Shown: positions 7,080 through 13,086 of the stretch, piece after piece
How the letters are laid out: each line of letters begins with the position of its first letter
Numbering within the stretch: the first letter of the stretch is position 1
Assembly (NCBI GenBank): GCA_028278465.1
Contig: JANQEF010000251.1
Coordinates: 1-13,086 of the forward strand
DNA from: Dehalococcoidia bacterium
GTDB taxonomy: Bacteria > Chloroflexota > Dehalococcoidia > Lucifugimonadales > Lucifugimonadaceae
Length of the DNA stretch: 13,086 nucleotides
Reading direction: 5' to 3'
Notes under the pieces: generated by a model
What the model was told of the DNA's origin: nothing
What the model saw: the letters and a program-made list of their open reading frames with translations, nothing else
Database searches by the model: none
Made by a program: the position numbers and the translations under genes

Positions 7080-9119
7080 GTGACCTCGTACCGCTACTCG
7101 AAGTGGGACGGAACGCAGCAGCCGTTCGCGCCTGACGGCGACGAACTCTTCGACGAGATCGCGGACTCCGTCTTCGAGTCCGGTGACCTGGAATCTGCGC
7201 TGCGCGACCTGTTCCAAACCGGAATGCGCTCGCCTGACGGCCGCCAGATGCAGGGCCTGCAGGACCTGGTGGAACGACTTCGTGATCGCCGAGACCAGGA
7301 ACTAACGCGTTACGACATGGACTCCGTGATGGATGATCTAAGCGAGCGCGTGCGGGAGATCGAGAAGAACGAGCGGCGCGGCGCAAAGGCCAGTATTCGC
7401 CAGGCCGAAGAGCGCATGAAAGACGTTCCTCCCGAGCTGCAGGAGCAGATGCAGTCTGCGATGGACGTCGTTCGGCAGCGAGCCGAATCCGCAGAGCAGA
7501 AGCTCGACAGCCTGCCGCCGAGCGTCGCCGGAGCGGTCAGGGAGTTGAGCGACCACGACTTCATCGACCCGACGGCGCGCGACCAGTTCCAGGAGCTGCT
7601 CGACATGCTGCGCCGGCAGATGATCGGCAACGTGGCGAAGCAGGCGGCAGAGAACCTGCAGCAGATGGGCGTGGAGGAACGGCAGGAGCTGCGCGAGATG
7701 ATGCGCGGCATGAGTGATTTGATGGAGAAGAAGCTGCGTGGCGCGCCCGCAGATGAGCTGCAGTCGGCGTTCGATCAGTTCATGGACCGCTTCGGCCAGC
7801 ACTTCGGCGACGACCCGCCACAGAACCTCGATGAGCTGCTCGACCAGCTACAGCAGCAGATGGCGCAGGCACAGTCACTGATGGCCGGGATGTCACCCGA
7901 AGAGCGCCAGCAACTGATGGACTCGCTTGCAGAGTCGATGGACCCGGAGACGCTGCAGGAGATGGCGCGCATGGCGTCACTGCTGCAGGAGCTGCGGCCG
8001 CCCGAGGAGCTTGCACGCGCCTACCCGTTCATGGGCGAGGAGTCGCTGACGCTGGACGAGGCGATGAACATGATGGGCCGGCTGCAGCAGATGGACATGA
8101 TGGAGCGTTCGCTGCAGCAGGCGGGCAGGTCGGGCGAGCTCGATTCGATAGACACGGATCAGCTTGGCGAAATGCTCGGCGAGGATGCGAAGCGGTCGAT
8201 TGACCAGCTGGAAGAGATCGCACGCATGCTGGAGGAGCTCGGATACATCCGGCGGTCCGGCGACAGGTGGGAGCTGACGCCCCGAGCGGTCCGCAGACTG
8301 GCGGACAAGGCGCTGCGCGAGGTGTTCGGAAGCCTGGCAAAGGCGAATGTCGGCGGCCACAGGATCGCCGAGTCAGGCCAGGGCGGCGAGGTCACCGGAG
8401 ACACGCGCCGGTACGAGCCCGGCGAAACGTTCAGGCCGAACCTGAACCGGTCGCTGATGAACGCCGTGTTCCGCTCTGGTCCCGGCACGCCGGTGCGGTT
8501 TGAGATGGAGGACTTCGAGGTTGACCGCACAGAGCACACGGTCAGCGCCGCAACCGTGCTCTTACTGGACCAGAGCAGCTCGATGTTCAACGGAGGACGC
8601 TGGGCTGCTGCGAAGAAGGTGACGATGGCGCTGCAGTCGCTGATACAGGGACAGTTTCCCCGCGACCGGCTGTTCGTCATCGGTTTCTCAGACCACGCTG
8701 AGGAAGTGAACTTCTCGGAGCTGCCCGAACTGCAGCCGAATATGTGGCTGCAGGGCACGAACATGCATCACGCCCTGATGCTCGCCCGACGAATCCTGAC
8801 GAAGGAGCGCGCGGGCACGCGACAGGTGATCATGGTGACCGACGGCGAGCCGACCGCGCACCTGGAAGATGGCGTGCCGTACTTCAACTACCCGCCAAGC
8901 CGCAGGACTGTGCAGCTGACGCTTGACGAGGTGAGGCGCTGCACGACCGCGGGAATCGTCATCAACTCCTTCATGCTGGAGCGCACCAGCTACCTGACGC
9001 AGTTCATCGACTACGTTTCCCGGATCAACAGGGGCAGGGCGTTCTACACGACGCCGGACCGCCTCGGCGACTACGTGCTGATCGACTACATCAACAACAG
9101 GCGCAAGCGGGTCGCCTGA
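7080..9119 (+). CDS. Large VWA-domain protein, partner of the AAA+ ATPase
   Basis: This is a 679-residue cytoplasmic protein with a C-terminal von Willebrand A domain from about residue 488. The MIDAS metal site is complete: DQSSS at 497-501 (D497, S499, S501), T560 in QGTNMHH and D588 in VTDGEP. The first roughly 390 residues are predicted to be mainly helical and are unusually rich in Gln, Met, Glu and Leu, with repeated LQQM/EEL-type runs suggesting coiled coils or a helical bundle. Residues 384-418 (LEELGYIRRSG, then ELTPRAVRRLADKAL) look like a small winged-helix element. The GTG start has GGGAG six bases upstream, and the three-base gap to the AAA+ gene implies coupled translation. By analogy with chelatase D subunits and ViaA, it would bind Mg2+ through the MIDAS and present a client to the ATPase ring. 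The client is unknown. Mycobacterial Rv0958/Rv0959, as I recall them, are a similar pair. Confidence 0.9.
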   Translation: MTSYRYSKWDGTQQPFAPDGDELFDEIADSVFESGDLESALRDLFQTGMRSPDGRQMQGLQDLVERLRDRRDQELTRYDMDSVMDDLSERVREIEKNERRGAKASIRQAEERMKDVPPELQEQMQSAMDVVRQRAESAEQKLDSLPPSVAGAVRELSDHDFIDPTARDQFQELLDMLRRQMIGNVAKQAAENLQQMGVEERQELREMMRGMSDLMEKKLRGAPADELQSAFDQFMDRFGQHFGDDPPQNLDELLDQLQQQMAQAQSLMAGMSPEERQQLMDSLAESMDPETLQEMARMASLLQELRPPEELARAYPFMGEESLTLDEAMNMMGRLQQMDMMERSLQQAGRSGELDSIDTDQLGEMLGEDAKRSIDQLEEIARMLEELGYIRRSGDRWELTPRAVRRLADKALREVFGSLAKANVGGHRIAESGQGGEVTGDTRRYEPGETFRPNLNRSLMNAVFRSGPGTPVRFEMEDFEVDRTEHTVSAATVLLLDQSSSMFNGGRWAAAKKVTMALQSLIQGQFPRDRLFVIGFSDHAEEVNFSELPELQPNMWLQGTNMHHALMLARRILTKERAGTRQVIMVTDGEPTAHLEDGVPYFNYPPSRRTVQLTLDEVRRCTTAGIVINSFMLERTSYLTQFIDYVSRINRGRAFYTTPDRLGDYVLIDYINNRRKRVA

Positions 9120-9160
9120 AGCGGTGGCGGCCTGCCCGAAAACCTCTGCCGCCAGTTGCA

Positions 9161-9210
9161 GTTAACCTGTTTTGTTAACGGGCTAACAGTCAGTTAACAA
9201 TCGGTTGACA
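9161..9210 (+). promoter_or_regulatory. Pho-box array upstream of the response regulator
   Basis: Three direct hexamers lie at exact 11-base intervals: GCTAAC (9182), GTTAAC (9193) and GTTGAC (9204). Offset by a base they read as TTAACA-like units (cTAACA, TTAACA, TTGACA) separated by five bases. This matches the PhoP box of Bacillus and the general 11-base period of PhoB-family sites. Two more GTTAAC copies lie at 9161 and 9174. The last repeat, TTGACA at 9205-9210, could double as a -35 element, but no clear -10 follows. The position upstream of a PhoB-like gene implies autoregulation under phosphate limitation. Confidence 0.75.
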
Positions 9211-9270
9211 GCTTGATTGTGATGGATTGGTCGATCAGGCACTCACTCCAGCCCGAGGAAACTTTCAATC

Positions 9271-9993
9271 CTGGACCAGAAGACAGAGGTCGCCACCAGG
9301 AGCAAGGTCCTGCTGGTGGAGGACGATCGCAACCTGCAGGAGGCGATCCGCTACAACCTCGTCGCCGAGGGGTACGAGGTCTTTGTGGCAGGCGACGGGG
9401 AAAAGGCGCTTGCGATCGCCCGCGCCAACCAGCCTGACCTTCTCGTGCTCGACCTTATGCTGCCGGGAATGGGCGGCATCGAGGTCTGCAGCGCGCTGCG
9501 TCGTGAAGGCTCGTCAGCTGCAGTCATCATGCTTACCGCCCGCGACTCGGAAGCGGACCGCGTCGCCGGTCTCGAAACGGGTGCAGACGATTACGTCGTG
9601 AAGCCGTTCTCCATGCGCGAGTTGCTGGCTCGCGTTACCGCGCAGCTTCGACGCACGGCGATGCTCAACAGCTCCGCCGCCTCTGTCGAGACTGACATCA
9701 TCGAGGCCGGCGGCCTACGCATCGATCGCGCAGCCCGCCAGGTGTTGCTGGGTGGCGGCGAAGTTGACCTCCGTCCCAGGGAGTTTGACCTGCTGGCGTT
9801 CCTCGCAGCCCGCCCCGGACGAGTGTATTCTCGTGACCAGTTGCTACAGGAAGTCTGGGGCTTCGACTACAGCGGAGACACGAGGACGGTCGACGTTCAC
9901 GTCCGCTGGCTCAGGCTGAAGATCGAGGACGATCCGTCTTCGCCAGTACGCCTCCAGACCGTGCGCGGCGTCGGCTACAGATTCAGCGCATGA
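9271..9993 (+). CDS. phoB: OmpR/PhoB-family response regulator (phosphate regulon)
   Basis: This is a response regulator of about 240 residues with an N-terminal receiver and a C-terminal winged-helix DNA-binding domain. Counting from the CTG at 9271, the acidic pair is D18/D19, the phosphoacceptor is D61 in VLDLMLPG, the switch Thr is T89 in MLTARDS and the conserved Lys is K111 in VVKPFS. The output domain shows LRPREFDLLAFLA, VYSRDQLLQEVWG and TVDVHVRWLRLKIE, typical of OmpR/PhoB proteins. The conventional GTG at 9316 would delete the first receiver strand (SKVLLV), so translation must begin upstream. In this frame the only NTG codon before the strand is CTG 9271, with AGGAAA nine bases before it. 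ATC or ATT starts cannot be excluded. The PhoR-like kinase gene follows after 29 bases. Pho-boxes and pst genes nearby support a phosphate role; the symbol is by homology. Confidence 0.88.
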   Translation: MDQKTEVATRSKVLLVEDDRNLQEAIRYNLVAEGYEVFVAGDGEKALAIARANQPDLLVLDLMLPGMGGIEVCSALRREGSSAAVIMLTARDSEADRVAGLETGADDYVVKPFSMRELLARVTAQLRRTAMLNSSAASVETDIIEAGGLRIDRAARQVLLGGGEVDLRPREFDLLAFLAARPGRVYSRDQLLQEVWGFDYSGDTRTVDVHVRWLRLKIEDDPSSPVRLQTVRGVGYRFSA

Positions 9994-10022
9994 CGACCTG
10001 TCGCTGACAGGATGCACTTGAG

Positions 10023-11390
10023 ATGAGTTCGTGGTCGCTACGGTGGCGGATCCTCGCCGAGGTGTTGCTGCTCGTCGCCGCCACGACGATCGCGGCGACC
10101 CTCTTCGATGTGGCCGGCGCGGTTGTGGTCGGGTCCCTGGGCGCCATCGCTGGCGCTATCCGGGCCCGGCTTCTCAGCTCCCAGTTCAACAGGATGACCG
10201 AAGGCGTGCTGCGGACCGCATCGGTCGACCGCTCGCATCGCATCAACCCCGAAGGTCCGGCCGAGCTCAGTCGCATGGCGCGCGCCGTTAACCGGCTCGC
10301 CGACCGGCTTGTGGCCGCGATGCGCAGCACGGACGAGGAGCGCGAGCGGCTCGAGCTGATCCTGGAGTCGATGGCGGAAGGCGTGCTGCTGGTGGACGAC
10401 GAGGGTATCGTCGAGTTCGCCAATCCCACCGCGGTGGCGCTGCTCGGTCCCGACGTCGTGTACTCGCCCGGCGCCCGTCTGATCTCTCTCAACAACAACT
10501 ACGAGCTGAACGAGCTTGCCACGCTGCCTGCGAGGACCGGAGAGTCTGGCAACTCGCAGATCGAGATCCGGGATTCTGGTCGCACCGTGCAGGCGAACGC
10601 GTCTCCGCCCCGGGACCGCGACAACCGCACCAAGACGGTCCTGATCCTGACCGACATCACCGCCGTCAAGCAGGTGGAGACGACGCGGCGAGAGTTCGTG
10701 AGCAACGCCTCGCACGAACTCCGCACGCCGATAGCCGCGATCAAGGCTTCCGCGGAGACGCTGCAGCGCGGCGCCGGCGAGGACAGTGAGACTAGGAACG
10801 ATTTCCTTGAGCGGATCCTGGAAGACAGCAGCCGCGTGGAGCGCATGGTCGGCGAGATGCTGGAGCTTTCGCGGCTTGAGTCGGGCCAGACGCCGCTGAA
10901 CCTGCAGAGCGTCGAGCCCGAACACTTCGTGCGCAAGGTGCGAGACCGCTTCAAGCCGCTTGCTGCGCGTTCCGGCATCACCATCTCAGCCGAGATAGCA
11001 GAGGGCACGCCGAACTTCAGTGCTGACACTGAACGGTTCGAGCAGGTGTTCAGCAACCTGATCGCCAACGCCATCGCCGCGATGCCCGGCGGCGGCGAGA
11101 TCGAGCTGAGTGCAGCGCCGGACGACGAACACGTTCGCTTCACCGTCAAGGACAACGGGCCCGGGATACAGCCCGCGCACCTGCCGCACATCTTCGAGCG
11201 TTTCTACAAGGTCGATTCTTCCCGCAGCGAGGGCGGCTCTGGCCTTGGTCTGGCGATCGCCAGACACATCGTGCAGATCCACAGCGGCGAGATATCAGTC
11301 GAGAGCGCGGTCGGACGCGGGACCTCGTTCTCGGTGCTGGTGCCGGTGGCCGAGGCGCTGGAAACGGCCGAAGCCGGCGAATCTGGTTAA
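10023..11390 (+). CDS. phoR: PhoR-type sensor histidine kinase
   Basis: This is a 455-residue membrane histidine kinase. Residues 8-47 form two closely spaced hydrophobic segments with almost no external loop, as in E. coli PhoR, so sensing is likely indirect through the Pst transporter rather than by an extracellular ligand domain. A HAMP-like linker follows, then a PAS domain at about 107-215 (ESMAEGVLLVDDEGIVEFAN). The HisKA domain carries phosphoacceptor H231 in SHELRTP. The ATPase domain shows an N box (NLIANAI), the G1 box DNGPGI from D377, the F box IFERFYK and the G2 box GGSGLGLAIAR from G404. It should phosphorylate the regulator encoded 29 bases upstream. AGGA at 10009-10012 is the likely ribosome site. 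Its TAA stop lies inside a Pho-box, so the 3' end of the gene doubles as the regulatory region for pstC. Confidence 0.92.
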   Translation: MSSWSLRWRILAEVLLLVAATTIAATLFDVAGAVVVGSLGAIAGAIRARLLSSQFNRMTEGVLRTASVDRSHRINPEGPAELSRMARAVNRLADRLVAAMRSTDEERERLELILESMAEGVLLVDDEGIVEFANPTAVALLGPDVVYSPGARLISLNNNYELNELATLPARTGESGNSQIEIRDSGRTVQANASPPRDRDNRTKTVLILTDITAVKQVETTRREFVSNASHELRTPIAAIKASAETLQRGAGEDSETRNDFLERILEDSSRVERMVGEMLELSRLESGQTPLNLQSVEPEHFVRKVRDRFKPLAARSGITISAEIAEGTPNFSADTERFEQVFSNLIANAIAAMPGGGEIELSAAPDDEHVRFTVKDNGPGIQPAHLPHIFERFYKVDSSRSEGGSGLGLAIARHIVQIHSGEISVESAVGRGTSFSVLVPVAEALETAEAGESG

Positions 11391-11403
11391 CAGTCCCTTA
11401 ACA
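11387..11403 (+). promoter_or_regulatory. Pho-box at the phoR-pstC junction
   Basis: TTAACA occurs at 11387-11392 and again at 11398-11403, two identical hexamers exactly 11 bases apart, matching the spacing and sequence of the array at 9182-9210. The first copy contains the kinase TAA stop (11388-11390). In a GC-rich window this repeat is unlikely to be chance. It implies a second phosphate-responsive promoter giving pstC and pstA their own transcript. No convincing -10 could be assigned between it and the pstC ATG 80 bases away. Confidence 0.7.
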
Positions 11404-11483
11404 CTGGTGCAGAACCATCGTCGAGTTTGGTTTTCGCGGCCGATCCGTATTGCGCGCGCCAGGGGTCTATTACCATCTCAGTC

Positions 11484-12440
11484 ATGGCTGACAACACGTC
11501 CGGGGCCGCAGAGGGTTCGATCCTCACGGCGAGCGAGCGGGCGCTCCGGCGCAACCGGTCTCGACGTCATCTTGAGCAGATTCTCGTCATCGGGTCGCTG
11601 CGGCTCACCGCCGTCATCTCGATCCTGACGACCATCGGCATCCTCGTCTCGCTCATGCGCGACACCATCAACTTCTTCATCGAGGTGTCGATCTGGGACT
11701 TCCTGTTTGGCACCGAGTGGACGGCCCTTTTCGTGCCGCAGAAGTTCGGAGTTCTCCCACTTGTCGCCGGCACGCTGATGGTGGCGATCATCGCCGGAGT
11801 CATAGCGCTGACGCTTGGACTTGGCGCGGCGATCTTCCTGTCCGAATACGCTCCTGACCGCGTCCGGCGGGTCATCAAGCCGGTTCTCGAGGTCCTCGCC
11901 GGCATCCCGACGGTTGTCTACGGCTTCTTCGCAATCAGCTTCATCACGCCGCAACTCCAGGTCATTTTCCCCGACCTGATCATCTTCAACGCCCTCAGCG
12001 CCGGGATAGTGATGGGGCTGATGATCATGCCGATGGTCTCGACGTTGAGCGAGGACGCCATGGTGTCTGTGCCGTCATCGCTCAGGAACGCTGCCTACGC
12101 GCTCGGCGCGACCCGCTTCGAAGTGGCGACGAAGGTCGTCGTGCCGGCCGCACTATCTGGAATCGTGGCTTCGCTGATCCTCGCCGTCTCGCGGGCTATC
12201 GGCGAGACGATGATCGTGTTCATCGCCGCCGGTTCGAGGCCGCAACTCACCGCCAACCCGCTCGAGTCGGTCCAGACCATGACCGCCTACATAGCCCAGG
12301 TTGCGACCGGTGACACGGCGCAGGGCGACATCGTGTTCGAGAGCATCTTCGCGGTCGGGACGCTGCTGTTCGTGATGACGCTCGGAATGAACATCCTCGG
12401 CCGCTGGGTCGTCGGACGCTACAGGCAGCAGTACGAATGA
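11484..12440 (+). CDS. pstC: Phosphate ABC transporter permease PstC
   Basis: This is a 318-residue inner-membrane permease of the high-affinity phosphate transporter PstSCAB. It has a charged N-terminal cytoplasmic stretch, a first membrane span at about residues 32-55, then the core permease spans. GIPTVVYGFF is typical of Pst permeases. The ATPase-coupling EAA loop begins near S199 (SLRNAAYALGATRF, then KVVVPAALSGI), and the AISRAIGET-like segment SRAIGETM is a PstC signature. I chose the ATG at 11484. The in-frame TTG at 11427 would add an unlikely 19 residues, although neither has a good Shine-Dalgarno and the message could be leaderless. The stop overlaps the pstA start as ATGA, so translation is coupled. 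A Pho-box lies 80-97 bases upstream. No pstS precedes it, which departs from the common pstSCAB order. Confidence 0.92.
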   Translation: MADNTSGAAEGSILTASERALRRNRSRRHLEQILVIGSLRLTAVISILTTIGILVSLMRDTINFFIEVSIWDFLFGTEWTALFVPQKFGVLPLVAGTLMVAIIAGVIALTLGLGAAIFLSEYAPDRVRRVIKPVLEVLAGIPTVVYGFFAISFITPQLQVIFPDLIIFNALSAGIVMGLMIMPMVSTLSEDAMVSVPSSLRNAAYALGATRFEVATKVVVPAALSGIVASLILAVSRAIGETMIVFIAAGSRPQLTANPLESVQTMTAYIAQVATGDTAQGDIVFESIFAVGTLLFVMTLGMNILGRWVVGRYRQQYE

Positions 12441-13086
12441 ACCTCTCGACACCAGGCTCGATAGCGCAGGGCGCGGCCACCGGGTCCCGCCGTGGCCTCG
12501 GTTACCGGTCGTGGCGAGACCGCTTTTTCTTCGCGCTGTTCCTGACATCGGTGCTGATCGGCATTGCAGGCCTGATCACGCTGCTGGTGACGATCGTCGT
12601 CGATGCCTGGGGCTGGCTCGACTGGCAGTTCATCACCAGCTACGCCTCCCGCAAGCCGGAGCGCGCCGGGATATTCGCACCGCTGATCGGAACGACGTGG
12701 GTGATCCTGACGACCGCGGCGCTGACGATCCCGATCGGCGTCGGCACTGCGGTGTACCTGGAAGAGTTCGCGGGGCAGAGCCGCTTCAGCCGGCTGGTCC
12801 AGCTCAACATTGCCAACCTGGCGGGCGTCCCGTCCATCGTCTACGGCATCCTTGGCCTCGGCATATTCGTCACGCTCATGAACCTCGGCCGTAGTGTGCT
12901 GGCCGGCGGACTAACGCTCACACTGCTGGTGCTGCCGATCGTGATCATCGCCACGCAGGAGTCGATCCGGGCGGTGCCGCCGAGCTACCGCGACGCGGCG
13001 TTCGCCATGGGCGCAACGCGCTGGCAGGTGGTGAAGACGATCGTGCTGCCGCAGGCGATTCCGGGGATCATGAGCGGCGTGATCCT
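12437..13086 (+). CDS. pstA: Phosphate ABC transporter permease PstA (5' part)
   Basis: An open frame starts at the ATG that overlaps the pstC stop (ATGA, 12437-12440) and runs off the right edge, giving 216 complete codons. The product has a cytoplasmic N-terminal stretch with SRRGLGYRSWRDR, a first membrane span near residues 32-52, and the PstA-like WQFITSYASRKPERAGI segment. GVPSIVYGILGLGIF and the EAA coupling loop around residue 184 (YRDAAFAMGATRWQVVKTIV, then LPQAIPGI) follow. These are diagnostic of the second Pst permease, which pairs with PstC to form the phosphate channel. The C-terminal part and the expected downstream pstB ATPase and phoU genes lie outside the window. No frameshift or stop interrupts the visible part. 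Confidence 0.93.
   Translation, partial: MNLSTPGSIAQGAATGSRRGLGYRSWRDRFFFALFLTSVLIGIAGLITLLVTIVVDAWGWLDWQFITSYASRKPERAGIFAPLIGTTWVILTTAALTIPIGVGTAVYLEEFAGQSRFSRLVQLNIANLAGVPSIVYGILGLGIFVTLMNLGRSVLAGGLTLTLLVLPIVIIATQESIRAVPPSYRDAAFAMGATRWQVVKTIVLPQAIPGIMSGVI

Noticed and set aside
9125..9154. Possible terminator after the VWA gene (TGGCGG...CCGCCA)
   Set aside because: The stem is only six base pairs with an 18-base loop and no T-run follows, so an intrinsic terminator is not supported.
9213..9437. 74-residue open frame overlapping the response regulator start, as a leader peptide
   Set aside because: It runs 167 bases into the regulator in another frame with a Gly/Arg/Gln-rich shadow composition. 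Its existence is worth recalling only if an indel joins its ATG to the regulator frame.
10038..10925. 295-residue open frame on the minus strand opposite the histidine kinase
   Set aside because: It mirrors the PhoR coding region, has an Arg/His/Leu-rich shadow composition and no domain; the plus frame has all kinase boxes.
11427..11483. TTG start for pstC at 11427
   Set aside because: The extra residues are not like PstC N termini, and the ATG at 11484 gives a normal permease start. Neither codon has a good ribosome site, so this is a judgement.
12511..12894. 127-residue plus-strand open frame near the right edge
   Set aside because: It overlaps the pstA frame, which starts at 12437 and carries clear permease motifs; this one is Arg/Asp-rich with no membrane segments.

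Overview
The window is GC-rich and densely coded. It looks like a chromosomal segment of a free-living bacterium. The small CxxC...CxxC zinc-ribbon gene, the AAA+/VWA pair and the M28 and Gfo/Idh/MocA genes resemble what I recall from Chloroflexota (Dehalococcoidia/SAR202-like) genomes, but this placement is an impression, not a proof. I see no rRNA, tRNA, CRISPR array, insertion sequence or other mobile signature.

Layout. (1) 1-958: the 3' end of a stand-alone NAD(P)H-hydrate epimerase gene (+) converges on plsY (-), an acyl-phosphate glycerol-3-phosphate acyltransferase. (2) 1084-2549: a metallo-beta-lactamase-fold hydrolase (-) and a small zinc-ribbon protein (+) diverge from a roughly 300-base region that holds repeat clusters and a plausible promoter for each direction. 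(3) 2690-5396: a tightly packed trio (+) of an M28 metallopeptidase, a tiny basic CxCxxC protein and a Gfo/Idh/MocA oxidoreductase. (4) 5529-9119: a two-gene AAA+ ATPase/VWA-protein operon (+). (5) 9161-13086: a phosphate-starvation locus (+) with a PhoB/PhoP-type response regulator, a PhoR-type histidine kinase, pstC, and pstA running off the right edge.

The best-supported regulatory signal is in the phosphate locus. Arrays of TTAACA-like hexamers at 11-base spacing, the classic Pho-box arrangement, occur before the response regulator and again between the kinase and pstC. The second array contains the kinase stop codon. The expected circuit is that PhoR senses phosphate status through the Pst transporter, phosphorylates the regulator, and the regulator activates both its own two-component operon and the pst transporter genes. 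No pstS lies before pstC here, so the binding-protein gene must be elsewhere or beyond the edge.

The least understood module is the AAA+/VWA pair. It is a recognisable family related to Mg-chelatase I/D and MoxR/VWA systems. Its substrate cannot be read from the sequence. Several starts differ from the longest ORF: TTG at 2690 for the peptidase, probably GTG at 4329 for the oxidoreductase, probably CTG at 9271 for the response regulator, and ATG at 11484 for pstC.
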